From assembly GCA_900542045.1 (NCBI GenBank), contig UQMI01000022.1, positions 1-52,192 of the forward strand: a stretch of DNA of 52,192 bases, written 5' to 3'. This document shows, piece after piece, positions 36,334 to 44,977 of the stretch. Within the stretch, counting starts at the first letter, position 1. Every line of letters begins with the position of its first letter. The notes beneath the pieces are model-generated. The model was not told where the DNA came from. It saw only the letters and a list, made by a program, of their open reading frames with translations, and did not search any database. Position numbers and translations under genes: made by a program. The DNA is from an uncultured Blautia sp. GTDB lineage: Bacteria; Bacillota; Clostridia; Lachnospirales; Lachnospiraceae.

Positions 36334-37170
36334 TCAGTCATTTTTCTCTTCCGGTTCCACATACATCTGTATCCTGGTAATGTACTCACTTTCATCATAA
36401 GTAGTAATATAATCATTAATACAGAATTCATAGGAATCCGACAGGATCTTCAGCGAATTACGGCGGCAGTACTCCAGGATTTTCTCATAGGAGTGCCCGA
36501 TGGACTCATAATCTCCTATATGACAGACACTGACACACGTTCCGGCCGGAAGCTCCATGATATTCTCCGCAGCGTCTGTCTTCTCAATAGGCAGAAAAGC
36601 CAGCACCGCTTCTCCCGGCCTTCCCTCCAGAATATGCCGGAGGGGAACCACCACTCCGCATTGAAAGAAAATAGGCAACTGCTTCTGAAAATAATCGGCA
36701 AAGCATTTTTTTGTTGCAATACCGACCTCCCCTGGGCCATACGGCTCTTCTACTTTGTGATACAGGATATACTGCGGCCCTACCTCTTCTGTTGCAACAG
36801 CACATTCTCCTTCACTGTACTTTTGGGCATCTTCCATCTGACTACAGCGGTGGAGAAGCCGGCTCCGTATCAGTTCCAGTTCCTGGATCTGACTGTCCAG
36901 AGTGACAAGCTGTCTTCGCAGTGCCGCCAGACTGCTGTTAATGTTGTAATGCTGCATGTGCTCTTTGATTTCCTGCAGGGAAAAACCCATTTTCTTCATA
37001 ACCAATATAGTATCCAGATAATCAATCTGGTTTGTGCTGTAATAACGATATCCATTATTTGGATCCACATAGGCGGGTCGGAACAGGCCGATCTTATCAT
37101 AGAAGATCAGCGTCTGCTTGGATATTTTCTGATATTTCGCCAGCTCGCCGATAGAAAAATAATTATCCAT
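36334..37170 (-). CDS. MerR-family regulator with GyrI-like effector domain
   Basis: A 278-residue protein. The N-terminal MerR helix-turn-helix and wing (FSIGELAKYQKISKQTLIFY, then NGYRYYSTNQIDYLD) leads to a coiled coil (about 80-110) and a C-terminal effector-binding domain of the GyrI/BmrR type (about 125-278). Such regulators sense small lipophilic or cationic compounds. It is divergent from yitT and has a 13-bp palindrome in the spacer of the intervening promoter. Confidence 0.88.
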   Translation of the reverse strand: MDNYFSIGELAKYQKISKQTLIFYDKIGLFRPAYVDPNNGYRYYSTNQIDYLDTILVMKKMGFSLQEIKEHMQHYNINSSLAALRRQLVTLDSQIQELELIRSRLLHRCSQMEDAQKYSEGECAVATEEVGPQYILYHKVEEPYGPGEVGIATKKCFADYFQKQLPIFFQCGVVVPLRHILEGRPGEAVLAFLPIEKTDAAENIMELPAGTCVSVCHIGDYESIGHSYEKILEYCRRNSLKILSDSYEFCINDYITTYDESEYITRIQMYVEPEEKND

Positions 37171-37179
37171 ATTTCCCCC

Positions 37180-37210
37180 TTGACATTATAGTAACTATAT
37201 CCTATATTAT
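37180..37210 (+). promoter_or_regulatory. MerR-type promoter and operator for the YitT gene
   Basis: TTGACA (37180-37185) and TATTAT (37205-37210) are 19 bp apart, the long spacer typical of MerR-activated promoters. Between them lies the perfect palindrome TATAGTAACTATA (37187-37199). A TATATT with 17-bp spacing also exists. The MerR-type gene starts just 10 bp to the left. Confidence 0.75.
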
Positions 37211-37246
37211 ACCTTCTGCAGACATTACACACAAGGAGGCTTTTTT

Positions 37247-37888
37247 ATGCAGAAAAATCGGATTTCCATTTTTATACGGCAGGTCACTGAAGGTTTATCA
37301 TGGAAAAAAATCATATGGATCCTGATTGGCGCTGCCATCTGCTCTTTTGGGATCCACAATATCCATCAAAGGACCGGCATTACAGAAGGCGGAATCATCG
37401 GCCTGATGCTTCTGATCGAACATTGGCTGGGCTTATCACCGGCTGTTATTACCCCGTTCCTGGATATCTTCTGCTATCTGCTTGCCTTTAAATACCTGGG
37501 ATGGCAATTTATCCGGACATCTTTTATTTCCACACTTAGTGTTTCTCTGTTCTACAAAATCTGGGAACTGTTTCCGCCCATGATGCCGGATCTGTCTTCC
37601 TGGCCTCTGCCGGCTGCCGTCCTCGGCGGGATTTTTGTCGGTACAGGTGTGGGGATCATCATACGGCAGGGGGGATCCAGCGGCGGTGATGATGCTCTGG
37701 CACTCATTATTTCCCGCCTGACACACTGGAATCTATCCCGCTCTTATTTATTCACAGATTTGACAGTGCTGGCACTTTCCCTGACTTACATACCTTTCAC
37801 CCGCATTGTCTTTTCACTGATCACAGTGACGATCTCATCCCTTCTCATTGACCGCATTCAGGGAACACCTGCGCATGCCGCAAACTGA
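37247..37888 (+). CDS. YitT-family membrane protein, short form
   Basis: A 213-residue protein with five to six hydrophobic helices and the YitT signatures GGIIGLMLLIEH, PVITPFLD-like start of helix 2 and GGSSGGDDALALI. The C-terminal DUF2179 domain of most YitT proteins is absent, so it ends after the membrane part. AAGGAGG precedes ATG 37247. Probably the target of the neighbouring MerR-type regulator. Function of the family is unknown; transport is suspected. Confidence 0.82.
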   Translation: MQKNRISIFIRQVTEGLSWKKIIWILIGAAICSFGIHNIHQRTGITEGGIIGLMLLIEHWLGLSPAVITPFLDIFCYLLAFKYLGWQFIRTSFISTLSVSLFYKIWELFPPMMPDLSSWPLPAAVLGGIFVGTGVGIIIRQGGSSGGDDALALIISRLTHWNLSRSYLFTDLTVLALSLTYIPFTRIVFSLITVTISSLLIDRIQGTPAHAAN

Positions 37889-37931
37889 CGGCATAGGGCC
37901 TCAAAGAAACATTCTGTTTTCCCAGCACATA

Positions 37932-37956
37932 GAGAATCCTGCACCGCAGGATTCTC
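37932..37956. repeat. 23-bp palindromic element, copy 2
   Basis: GAGAATCCTGC and GCAGGATTCTC flank a 3-nt loop. It matches the element at 26784-26806 in 21 of 23 positions. A GC-rich tail (CCGCCTGCGGCGGG) follows. No T run, so it is not a clear terminator for yitT. Confidence 0.6.
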
Positions 37957-37985
37957 CGCCTGCGGCGGGTTGCTTCCCCAGCACA

Positions 37986-38022
37986 TAAAAAATACTGCCG
38001 CACAGATAATCTGTGCGGCAGT
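37986..38022 (-). terminator. terminator of the acyltransferase gene
   Basis: ACTGCCGCACAGAT (37994-38007) and ATCTGTGCGGCAGT (38009-38022) are perfect 14-bp arms, followed on the minus strand by ATTTTTT. It lies 11 bp beyond the stop. Confidence 0.9.
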
Positions 38023-38032
38023 GCTGCATACA

Positions 38033-39046
38033 TTAAGAATTTTGACTGTCTTCTTTTTTCAGAAACAAATTGCAGATCCCATTCAGGAACTTTAGGTACA
38101 ATCGGTTCCAGATTGGAAGCGACAGCAGAAATACGGTTACTGCAGTGAACAGGATCACCTGCAAAAACTGCAGAGCAAAAAACCCGGTATTCCTGTTCAG
38201 ACCCAGCCAGTCGATCAGATAAAGGAACGCCATATGAAAACTGTAGACCACCAGCGTATTATCTCCGATATAAGACAACGGCCGTTTCTTCGCGGAGCAA
38301 AGCTGGATCAGCACAAAGATCATCAGAACTGCTCCCACAAACCCAAGGCCCCTGTACAGGATTCCCTGGAGATCTCCCAGCCCCAGCGCATGGTAAGAGC
38401 TTTTCTGGCTGAACATTACAACCACATCCACATTTTCTCTTGTGTGGAACCACCAGGCAATTCCCATTGCTCCTGCAAAAGCAAAAAGACTGCATATCTT
38501 CGGCAGACTTTTGATTTTTTGCAAATGTTCTTCCTTACAGTAATACCCTGCCAGATAAAAGGGGAAAAAAGCAAATGTCTTAGAAAACGCATAGGCATCT
38601 CCTACACCATCAATCACACCGATCCCCAGAGATAACAATACCGCCCACAAAAAACACCAGCGGATCTTCACCACCTCCGGTGTAAACATGGCATACCAGA
38701 ACAGTACCAGAAAATACCAGGCTGTCAGCACCGGAACCACCAGGGAAAAATGAAAATCCTTTCCTCCCAAAAATGTTCTGGAAAGCACTACGATGCATGT
38801 CATGACCACATAGGGCACCAATCTGGAACTGACAGCTTTCTCTCTGCATTTCTCCAGATTTTTGGATAAAAAGCCGGAAACGAATAAAAATGCCGGCATA
38901 TGGAACATCCAGATAAAAATGCGGAGATTTGTGCGTATTTCTCCCAGTCCTGAAACTCTGGGAAGAATATGTCCAAATACCACCAGCACGATCAGGATCG
39001 TTTTCATATTACTGAGCAACCAGATTCTCGACTTTGCTTCTTTCAT
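38033..39046 (-). CDS. membrane acyltransferase, family 3 (fucose-4-O-acetylase-like)
   Basis: A 337-residue protein with about ten membrane segments. The first, ending in VVFGHILPRVSG, holds the conserved His of acyltransferase-3 enzymes, and FIWMFHMPAFLFVSGFLSK the F-x-x-S-G-x-x. It should acetylate a surface glycan using a cytoplasmic donor. The C-terminal helices and YSFHMAFLYLIDW agree. It is weakly served by an AAGGGG site. Stands alone. Confidence 0.85.
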   Translation of the reverse strand: MKEAKSRIWLLSNMKTILIVLVVFGHILPRVSGLGEIRTNLRIFIWMFHMPAFLFVSGFLSKNLEKCREKAVSSRLVPYVVMTCIVVLSRTFLGGKDFHFSLVVPVLTAWYFLVLFWYAMFTPEVVKIRWCFLWAVLLSLGIGVIDGVGDAYAFSKTFAFFPFYLAGYYCKEEHLQKIKSLPKICSLFAFAGAMGIAWWFHTRENVDVVVMFSQKSSYHALGLGDLQGILYRGLGFVGAVLMIFVLIQLCSAKKRPLSYIGDNTLVVYSFHMAFLYLIDWLGLNRNTGFFALQFLQVILFTAVTVFLLSLPIWNRLYLKFLNGICNLFLKKEDSQNS

Positions 39047-39115
39047 TATCTACAGTCCCCTTATTTTAGCTAAACAAATACCTTCTGCCTGCGCAGACAC
39101 TGCCGATCCTGCCGA

Positions 39116-39508
39116 TCAGCTTTCTTTTACTTCCAGAACATCCATTGGACAGGCTTTTGCGCAGATTCCGCAGGCAATACATTTGCTGGCAGTAGGTTTG
39201 TCCTCTGCTTTTACCATCAGGCCAAATGGACAGGCTTCCACACATTTGCCGCATCCGGTACAAAGCTTCTTATTAACAGTATAAACTCCTTTGGCATTCT
39301 GAGTGATAGCGCCGCTCTCACAGGCCTGAGCACATTTGCCGCACTGTACGCATACCATGGGTTTTGGAGTTTCGCCATCTTTTTTCACACTGATCCGAAT
39401 GCAGGATTTGTCCTCGTCGAACTCCTTGTAAAATGCCTCTGAACAGGCAACTTCACATGCTTTACATGCCATACAAGCGTCTTTTTTTGCTACTACTAAT
39501 TTTTTCAT
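39116..39508 (-). CDS. polyferredoxin with four 4Fe-4S motifs
   Basis: A 130-residue electron carrier of the HycB/CooF type. Four CxxCxxCxxxC motifs are seen: CMACKACEVAC (about 12-22), CVQCGKCAQAC, CTGCGKCVEAC and CIACGICAKAC, with no other domain. The first lacks the following Pro (CSEA). It should shuttle low-potential electrons, but the partner oxidoreductase is not adjacent. AGGGAGG precedes ATG 39508. Confidence 0.9.
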   Translation of the reverse strand: MKKLVVAKKDACMACKACEVACSEAFYKEFDEDKSCIRISVKKDGETPKPMVCVQCGKCAQACESGAITQNAKGVYTVNKKLCTGCGKCVEACPFGLMVKAEDKPTASKCIACGICAKACPMDVLEVKES

Positions 39509-39555
39509 TTGAAAATCCTCCCTGTATTTTGTCTAAAGTAGTATATCCTTTTTAT

Positions 39556-39583
39556 CCCGGCAGAAAAAAGTTTCCTGCCGGGT
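39556..39583 (-). terminator. hairpin after glnS
   Basis: CCCGGCAG (39556-39563) and CTGCCGGG (about 39575-39582) form an 8-bp GC-rich stem. On neither strand is it followed by a T run, so termination is uncertain and glnS could read through to the polyferredoxin gene. Confidence 0.5.
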
Positions 39584-39590
39584 AAGGTTC

Positions 39591-41255
39591 TCAGTCTTTT
39601 GGCAGTCTGAAGGAACTCTTCAGAGATACGATACGGTTAAACACCGGCACACCTGGCTTCGAATCATGAGAATCCGCACAGAAAAAGCCGTTTCTCACAA
39701 ACTGATAACTGTCGCCGGCTTTTGCCTCCATAAGAGCAGGCTCCACATATCCGTTCACCACGGTCAGCGAATTGGGATTCAGGTTCAAACTGCCGTCGGA
39801 ATTATAAACCCCTTTTTCTTCATCGATAATGTTCTCATACAGTCGTACCTGTACCTTCTCCGCTCTGGCCGCAGCCACCCAGTGAATGGTTCCTTTTACC
39901 TTCCGGCCATCCGGAGAATTTCCTCCCTTAGACGCAGGATCATAGGTGCAATGCACCACTGTTACATTTCCTTCTTCATCTTTTTCCAGACCTGTACAGG
40001 TGACAAAATAGGCATTCATCAGACGCACTTCATTGCCGGGATACAGTCTCTTGTACTTTTTCACCGGCACTTCCATGAAGTCTTCTCTCTCAATATAAAG
40101 CTCTCTTCCGAAAGGAATCTGCCGACTGCCCAGTTCAGGATTCTCCATATTATTAGGCGCCTCCAGATATTCCACTTCCCCCTCAGGGTAATTGTCGATC
40201 ACCAGCTTGATGGGATCCAGCACCGCCATCATCCGTGGACGTTTCAGCTTCAGATCCTCCCGGATACAATATTCCAGCATGGCATAATCCACAGAACTGT
40301 TGGCCTTGGACACTCCACAGAGGTCTACAAACATCTTGATGGATTCCGGTGTAAATCCCCTTCTGCGCAGAGCTGCAATGGAAACCAGACGGGGATCGTC
40401 CCATCCGTCTACAATGCCCTCTTCCACCAGCTTCTTAATATATCGCTTCCCGGTCACCACATTGGTCAGATACAGCTTGGCAAATTCAATCTGCTTGGGA
40501 GGATGGGGATATTCCAGCTCCCGCACCACCCAGTCATAAAGAGGACGATGGTCCTCAAATTCCAGGGTACAGATAGAATGGGTAATACCTTCAATAGCAT
40601 CTTCAATGGGATGGGCAAAATCATACATGGGATAAATGCACCACTGATCCCCTGTATTATGATGCGTCATATGAGCCACACGATACAGAACCGGATCCCT
40701 CATATTCATGTTGGGAGAAGCCATATCGATCCTGGCCCGCAGCACCTTTTCTCCATCTCCATATTTTCCATCTTTCATCTCTTCGAACAGGCGCAGATTT
40801 TCCTCTACGCTCCGATTCCGGTAAGGACTTTCTTTTCCCGGCTCAGTCAGAGTCCCTCTGTACTGGCGAATCTCATCTGCCGACAGGTCGCAGACATAGG
40901 CTTTTCCTTTTTTGATCAGTTTAACTGCCGCTTCATACATCTGCGGAAAATAATCGGACGCAAAAAAGAGACGATCCTCCCAGTCCGCCCCGAGCCAGCG
41001 GATATCTTCCTTAATAGATTCCACAAATTCGATCTTCTCCTTCGTGGGGTTCGTATCGTCAAAACGCATATTAAACTTTCCATGATATTTCTCTGCCAGA
41101 CCATAATTCAGCAGAATAGATTTTGCATGGCCAATATGCAAATAGCCATTCGGTTCCGGCGGGAAACGGGTATGCACCGTATCATATACCCCCTCGGCCA
41201 GATCCTTTTCAATAATCAACTCTATAAAATTTTTGGAAGTTACTTCTTTTTCCAC
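39591..41255 (-). CDS. glnS: glutaminyl-tRNA synthetase
   Basis: A 554-residue class I enzyme. The HIGH motif is in [19 protein letters not shown]. The KMSKS site is replaced by [12 protein letters not shown], a variant I believe to be common in Lachnospiraceae, followed by [19 protein letters not shown]. The GTG start at 41255 has GAGGAGG 7 nt upstream, while the first ATG is far inside. Presence of GlnRS means glutamine is charged directly in this organism. No T-box is visible upstream. Confidence 0.95.
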   Translation of the reverse strand: MEKEVTSKNFIELIIEKDLAEGVYDTVHTRFPPEPNGYLHIGHAKSILLNYGLAEKYHGKFNMRFDDTNPTKEKIEFVESIKEDIRWLGADWEDRLFFASDYFPQMYEAAVKLIKKGKAYVCDLSADEIRQYRGTLTEPGKESPYRNRSVEENLRLFEEMKDGKYGDGEKVLRARIDMASPNMNMRDPVLYRVAHMTHHNTGDQWCIYPMYDFAHPIEDAIEGITHSICTLEFEDHRPLYDWVVRELEYPHPPKQIEFAKLYLTNVVTGKRYIKKLVEEGIVDGWDDPRLVSIAALRRRGFTPESIKMFVDLCGVSKANSSVDYAMLEYCIREDLKLKRPRMMAVLDPIKLVIDNYPEGEVEYLEAPNNMENPELGSRQIPFGRELYIEREDFMEVPVKKYKRLYPGNEVRLMNAYFVTCTGLEKDEEGNVTVVHCTYDPASKGGNSPDGRKVKGTIHWVAAARAEKVQVRLYENIIDEEKGVYNSDGSLNLNPNSLTVVNGYVEPALMEAKAGDSYQFVRNGFFCADSHDSKPGVPVFNRIVSLKSSFRLPKD

Positions 41256-41418
41256 GGAAAACCCTCCTCGAAATTCTTTTCAGTCCTAATATCATATCAT
41301 ATATTCCCTGATTTTAAAAGGATTTTTCCAATCCTCTGTGAAGAGTTCAATGTGTTTTTTTCAACTCTGATAAAAGAATAATACTTTCTGTTTTTCTGTT
41401 CCGTAAAGAGTTCTGTCA

Positions 41419-41453
41419 TAAAAAAGAACCCCGGAACTGTTTCCAATTCCGGG
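41419..41453 (-). terminator. terminator of the fibronectin-III gene
   Basis: CCCCGGAA (41429-41436) and TTCCGGG (41447-41453) form the stem, with the minus-strand run TTCTTTTTT after it. It lies 17 bp beyond the stop at 41471. Confidence 0.9.
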
Positions 41454-41470
41454 ATTTCCGCTTCCGCCTG

Positions 41471-42433
41471 TTAATTCTTGGTAAACCGCCAGTAATAAGT
41501 AAAAGGACTTCTCTGGGTAGTGCCGTTAATCTTCCTGGTGGCATCCACCCGGATATAATAGGTTCTTCCCTTCTGCAGACCCTTGATCACCGCCTGATTG
41601 GATTTTGTGGAAGCCACCCTCTTATACGTTCCGTTCTTGCTGGTGGACAGATAAACCTGATAACTGGCACCGTTGATCTTGGACCACACCGGCTTCACAC
41701 TGGTACTGTTAACGGTATAGATCTTCGTGATCTCCGGCTGCAGGGACGTATAGAAATAACGCAGCCGTCCACGGCATTTTTCTCCGTTAATCATGGTATA
41801 AGCACGGATACGGTAACTGTAGAAATTACCTCCCACACCAATGGTCTTGCTGATCTTGCTCAGATTAGACTGTTTCACTTCGTACCTGGAAAGCATCTTT
41901 CCCTCCAGAGAATATTTGTACAGCTCATATCCGTCTGCTGTCTGCTTCCGATTCCACTGGAATGTCATTTTCTTGCTTGGCGTATTGGAACTGTACTTCA
42001 GTCCCACTACCATTCCCGGAGTAGTTTCGCACTGAATGGTTTTTGTCATTCCTGATGGATCACCGGAATTGCCAGCGAATACCTGTACCTCATAAAAAGT
42101 ATTGGATTTCAGATTCTTGATTGTGTAGGATACGGTTGACTTACTGGAGTTAAACTCTGCGATCCTTTCATAGCTGCTCTCGCCTTTTACACGCAGATTG
42201 ATCCCGTACATCTCCGCTCCCGCCGGTCTCTGCCACTGGATAGTAATGGTATTATCCGTGGCTTTCGTCTGTTTGAGATTCTCCACCTGGGGCAGATATC
42301 CCAGCAGATCATTTGAACTTTCCACTTCTTCAAACCCGGATGCCAGCGCTGTTACACTCCACACTCCGGTCAGCAGCAGCGCCAGAATGCCCGCCGCCAT
42401 CAGTTTTTTCCAGATTCTGCCTTTTTTCCCCAT
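41471..42433 (-). CDS. secreted fibronectin-type-III protein
   Basis: A 320-residue secreted protein. A basic start and hydrophobic signal lead to cleavage near ALASG (about residue 32), then three Fn3 domains (about 45-130, 135-225, 230-320) with ITIQWQRPAGAEMYGI, MTFQWNRKQTADGYELY and KPVWSKINGASYQVYLS. No anchor or catalytic domain. It is a paralog of the gene at 42596, sharing order and motifs such as YTSLQP and RSPFTY. AAAGGAG precedes ATG 42433. Confidence 0.85.
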   Translation of the reverse strand: MGKKGRIWKKLMAAGILALLLTGVWSVTALASGFEEVESSNDLLGYLPQVENLKQTKATDNTITIQWQRPAGAEMYGINLRVKGESSYERIAEFNSSKSTVSYTIKNLKSNTFYEVQVFAGNSGDPSGMTKTIQCETTPGMVVGLKYSSNTPSKKMTFQWNRKQTADGYELYKYSLEGKMLSRYEVKQSNLSKISKTIGVGGNFYSYRIRAYTMINGEKCRGRLRYFYTSLQPEITKIYTVNSTSVKPVWSKINGASYQVYLSTSKNGTYKRVASTKSNQAVIKGLQKGRTYYIRVDATRKINGTTQRSPFTYYWRFTKN

Positions 42434-42447
42434 CTTTTCTCCTTTCC

Positions 42448-42464
42448 GAACGGCTTTGCCGTTC
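42448..42464 (-). repeat. short hairpin before the downstream Fn3 gene
   Basis: GAACGGC and GCCGTTC form a 7-bp stem with a 3-nt loop directly upstream of the ribosome site of the gene at 42433. No T run. The 162-bp spacer has no other clear signal, so the two Fn3 genes may be cotranscribed. Confidence 0.5.
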
Positions 42465-42595
42465 CTTTTCTTTTTTCACACTTCTTCTCCATATCCCCTG
42501 TCAATGCGAATACACAGGGATTCCCTTCGCAGCTTCCGCCCCAGACAGCCGGAAGCCGGATTCCAACCAGCTTCCACCTGTATTTTTCTCCGCTG

Positions 42596-43615
42596 CTACG
42601 TCTCCAGTTGAAATCCGGCATCTGTATTTCCCGAACTTCCTGTGGTATCGATCCGCACAGGGTATACATAGGTAAACGGCGAACGATACAGCACACCGCC
42701 AACCCGTTTGTTCACCCGCACCAGAACATAATATCTGACGTTGGGCTTTAGATTTTTGATCACTGCCGTAGGCGACTGCACAATATCCACTCTCTGATAG
42801 CCGCTCTTCTGACTGCGGGAAACAAACACCGCATAACTGTCTGCTCCCTGCACCGGTCTCCAGTTCACTGTCACTGAATTTTCATCCCGGCCTTTAAAGG
42901 ATAACCGGGGCTGCAGCGAAGTATAGGTCACTCCATAAGGCCCGTAAATCTTCTTCAAGGTTCCGTTCACCCGGAGCTGCACATAGCCCCGCACCCGGAT
43001 CCGGTACAGCTGGTCCCGGCTCATGGACACGGTGCTGTAAGACGCCCTGGCCTTTATCACAGTCCTGGCCTTATTGGAATACTGATACAGTTCCACCTCA
43101 TACCCGGATACTGCCTCCTGCCGGTCCCAGGTCAGTTTCATCCGCTGCTGGGTATACTGGCTCTTCTGCTGGATTCCCGTCACCTTTCCCGGCGCCGGTG
43201 CACAGCGGAAAAGGACATCCCGTCCTGTCTCCTGTCCCTCTCTGTCATAGGCCACCACCTGCACATCATAATATCGTCCTGCAGACGGAACCGAAACACT
43301 GGTCGTAACCCGGGTAAGAGAGGAATGGATACTCTTTCGCATGGTATAATCCCCTTTTCCATACGGAGAGGTATAGACTTCATAATATACACTCTCCGAC
43401 GGTCTCTGCCAGGACAGGCTAACCGTCTTCTCGCCAGCTCCGATCTGTGTCAGCCCCTGGATCCCCTGCTCTCCGGCATAGACCGGAACCGTCCACAGAA
43501 GTACCAGCAGCAAGATTGCCCCCAGATACCAGCTCCATTTCTTTTTCACTTTTCTTTTCCACCTCCAATATCTCCGCTCGTTTGGCAGATCAGCAGATTT
43601 TTTCTCCATTCCCAC
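42596..43615 (-). CDS. membrane-anchored or secreted fibronectin-type-III protein, paralog
   Basis: A 339-residue protein with a basic start (about residues 1-27), a hydrophobic helix ending in VPVYAGE, and three Fn3 domains. Each opens with the W of TVSLSWQRPSESVYYEV, MKLTWDRQEAVSGYEVE or VTVNWRPVQGADSYAVF. The GTG at 43615 has AGGA 7 nt upstream; ATG 43609 is two codons later. It is close in order and sequence to the following paralog. Confidence 0.82.
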   Translation of the reverse strand: MGMEKKSADLPNERRYWRWKRKVKKKWSWYLGAILLLVLLWTVPVYAGEQGIQGLTQIGAGEKTVSLSWQRPSESVYYEVYTSPYGKGDYTMRKSIHSSLTRVTTSVSVPSAGRYYDVQVVAYDREGQETGRDVLFRCAPAPGKVTGIQQKSQYTQQRMKLTWDRQEAVSGYEVELYQYSNKARTVIKARASYSTVSMSRDQLYRIRVRGYVQLRVNGTLKKIYGPYGVTYTSLQPRLSFKGRDENSVTVNWRPVQGADSYAVFVSRSQKSGYQRVDIVQSPTAVIKNLKPNVRYYVLVRVNKRVGGVLYRSPFTYVYPVRIDTTGSSGNTDAGFQLET

Positions 43616-43667
43616 ATCAAAATCCTGACATCAAATGCCAAAAATCCCACACCTGCCTTATGAATCC

Positions 43668-43696
43668 ATCATATCATGGAACTATCCAAAACACAA
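43668..43696 (-). promoter_or_regulatory. promoter of the Fn3 gene pair
   Basis: On the minus strand TTGTGT (rc of 43691-43696) and TATGAT (rc of 43668-43673) are 17 bp apart, about 53 bp before the GTG start. Confidence 0.6.
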
Positions 43697-43754
43697 TTTA
43701 AGTTTTTGTTATTTTCTTTCTGTAATTTATCCGAAGCAGACTGGAAATTTCCAG

Positions 43755-43810
43755 AAAACAAAAGGGCCGTCTGCCGGTATACTGCGCCGGAAGAGGGCCC
43801 TCCTGTTTTT
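43755..43810. terminator. bidirectional terminator after the sigma/anti-sigma operon
   Basis: GGGCC and GGCCC enclose inner CCGG pairs at about 43762-43799. Both sides have T-rich tails (TTTTGTTTTC on minus, TTTTTATTTTTTT on plus). It ends minus-strand transcription coming from the anti-sigma gene before the Fn3 promoter. The plus-strand tail CCCTCC followed by Ts resembles the end of the two small RNAs, but no promoter array precedes it. Confidence 0.65.
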
Positions 43811-43948
43811 ATTTTTTTCTGCTTATTTTTGTGCAATTCATAAATAAATCCTGCCTACTTTTGTCTGATAATTTTTCTTCTTTTTTCTCCACTTTTCTCT
43901 CTAATTCTAAATAATCTGTGAATTCGTTTAGGAATTCTTTATTTTGCT

Positions 43949-44002
43949 TTCACAAATTGTTCAAAAGACTCTCACATGTACTTCACAATTTCTCTGTATA
44001 GT
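43949..44002 (+). promoter_or_regulatory. four-hexamer regulator array and promoter A
   Basis: TTCACA (43949), TTCAAA (43960), CTCACA (43971) and TTCACA (43982) begin exactly 11 bp apart. A -10 box TATAGT (43997-44002) follows the last one after 9 bp. There is no -35 consensus; the last hexamer takes that place. This is the form of promoters activated by OmpR-family regulators, such as CiaR promoters with two hexamers 11 bp apart. Confidence 0.75.
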
Positions 44003-44008
44003 ATAAGC

Positions 44009-44089
44009 ATATAAGGAAAGCAATCCTTTTATATAAACTTTTTTCTTTTTCATACTGCCGGGTTTCGTTTGAAACCCGGCCCTCCTTTT
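44009..44089 (+). ncRNA. csRNA-like small RNA A
   Basis: A predicted RNA of about 80 nt. A 5' stem-loop (ATATAAGGA with TCCTTTTATAT) is followed by an unpaired stretch TTTTCTTTTTCATACT, a 10-bp hairpin GCCGGGTTTC/GAAACCCGGC (44057-44080), then CCTCCTTTT. CAU with its U-rich 5' side complements AUGAAAAAG starts, and CCUCC complements Shine-Dalgarno sites. RNA B shares the CATACTGCCGG and CCGGCCCTCCTTTT parts and the same promoter geometry. It lies antisense to the region just beyond the anti-sigma gene stop. The start site is inferred from the -10 box. Confidence 0.65.
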
Positions 44090-44110
44090 GTCTGGAGCTT
44101 TTTCATGTTC

Positions 44111-44977
44111 TCAGGAATGTCTGCCATATCCCCGGCCTCCTCTGCGGGCCTCTCCGTGATTTTCTCCATGAGATCCACTGTTTCCATAGCCCTGGCCTTC
44201 CCCTTTTTTCCCGTTTCCGCCATGGGATTCGTGGCTTTCCTGGGTACTGCAGGCTTCCCCGCTTGTCTCTGTGCTGCCGGATCCAGATCCGTTGGTATTG
44301 TCTGTGCCGGACAGCCCGGCTATCCGTTCCCGGATTTCCCGCATGGTCATCTTCTGCACTTCCTCTGGCGTAACAGAAGGATCAAGCGCCTGCAATTTCA
44401 GAAACGCCCGGTATTTTCCATAAGACATTCCCACATCATGAGCCTGTTCCACTTCTTCCGGATCGGCCTCATAACAACAAGTATTTTCTGTTTCTTCGGT
44501 GCAGGAAGCAACTCCGGACAATACTCTTTTGCTCTGCTCTCCATTGTCTCCTACCACTACGATCGTAACCTCTTCGTCATTTTCCAGATATTGGGTCATT
44601 TCCTCTCCGGAAAGTATCTGTTCCAATGCCCGGGAATACTCCTGAAACCAGATATTCAATCCGGACAGCAGATTTTTTCCCTCTTCGTTATATCCTTCCA
44701 TGGAAACCACCCGGTCAAATCGGTTGATGCCCAGCTCCAGTGATGGATTGACATCTATGCTGATCACCAGGGTAGGCGTGAACCACAGCCTGTATCCGCC
44801 AAAACCAACCAGCAGAAAAAGACAGCAGAGCAGCACCGGTACCAGCCGTCTGTAACGAAAAGCGCCCTTTTTTCTCTGCTCTTCCTGTATTCTCCGGGCC
44901 AGGACAACCATCGTCTTCTCTTTCAACTCTTCTTCCGCATGAATTTCATCAAAAACTTCTTTCAGGCGGTCATTCAT
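44111..44977 (-). CDS. RsgI-like anti-sigma factor
   Basis: A 288-residue transmembrane protein. The cytosolic N-terminus (about 1-42) should bind the sigma factor; a helix at about 45-65 (LVPVLLCCLFLLVGFGGY) is followed by an RsgI-type outer domain starting VISIDVNPSLELGINRFDRV. The tail (about 220-288) is low-complexity, rich in Gly, His and Ser, and ends in RGGRGYGRHS. ATG 44977 with GGAGG 8 nt upstream is chosen over GTG 44986. It overlaps the sigma gene by 8 bp, so both are coupled. The outer tail resembles the His/Gly-rich end of the first gene of the operon. Confidence 0.85.
   Translation of the reverse strand: MNDRLKEVFDEIHAEEELKEKTMVVLARRIQEEQRKKGAFRYRRLVPVLLCCLFLLVGFGGYRLWFTPTLVISIDVNPSLELGINRFDRVVSMEGYNEEGKNLLSGLNIWFQEYSRALEQILSGEEMTQYLENDEEVTIVVVGDNGEQSKRVLSGVASCTEETENTCCYEADPEEVEQAHDVGMSYGKYRAFLKLQALDPSVTPEEVQKMTMREIRERIAGLSGTDNTNGSGSGSTETSGEACSTQESHESHGGNGKKGEGQGYGNSGSHGENHGEARRGGRGYGRHS

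Noticed and set aside
41256..41418. T-box or riboswitch before glnS
   Set aside because: Only an AT-rich stretch with a weak dyad (GAGTT/AACTC). No conserved motif.
43755..43810. A third copy of the small RNA 3' end (ATACTGC, CCGG stem, CCCTCC, T run)
   Set aside because: No 11-bp hexamer array or -10 box at the right distance precedes it, so it was called a terminator only.
43961..44053. A minus-strand frame starting MKKKKVYIKGLLSLY, similar to another at 45924-45995 starting MKKENVFEKGLMPLF, each with GGAGGG on the far side of a hairpin before the ATG
   Set aside because: The similarity is explained by the two homologous small RNA genes read on the opposite strand. The ribosome site is separated from the ATG by a GC-rich stem, and the frames diverge quickly. 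They remain a minor alternative to the RNA reading.
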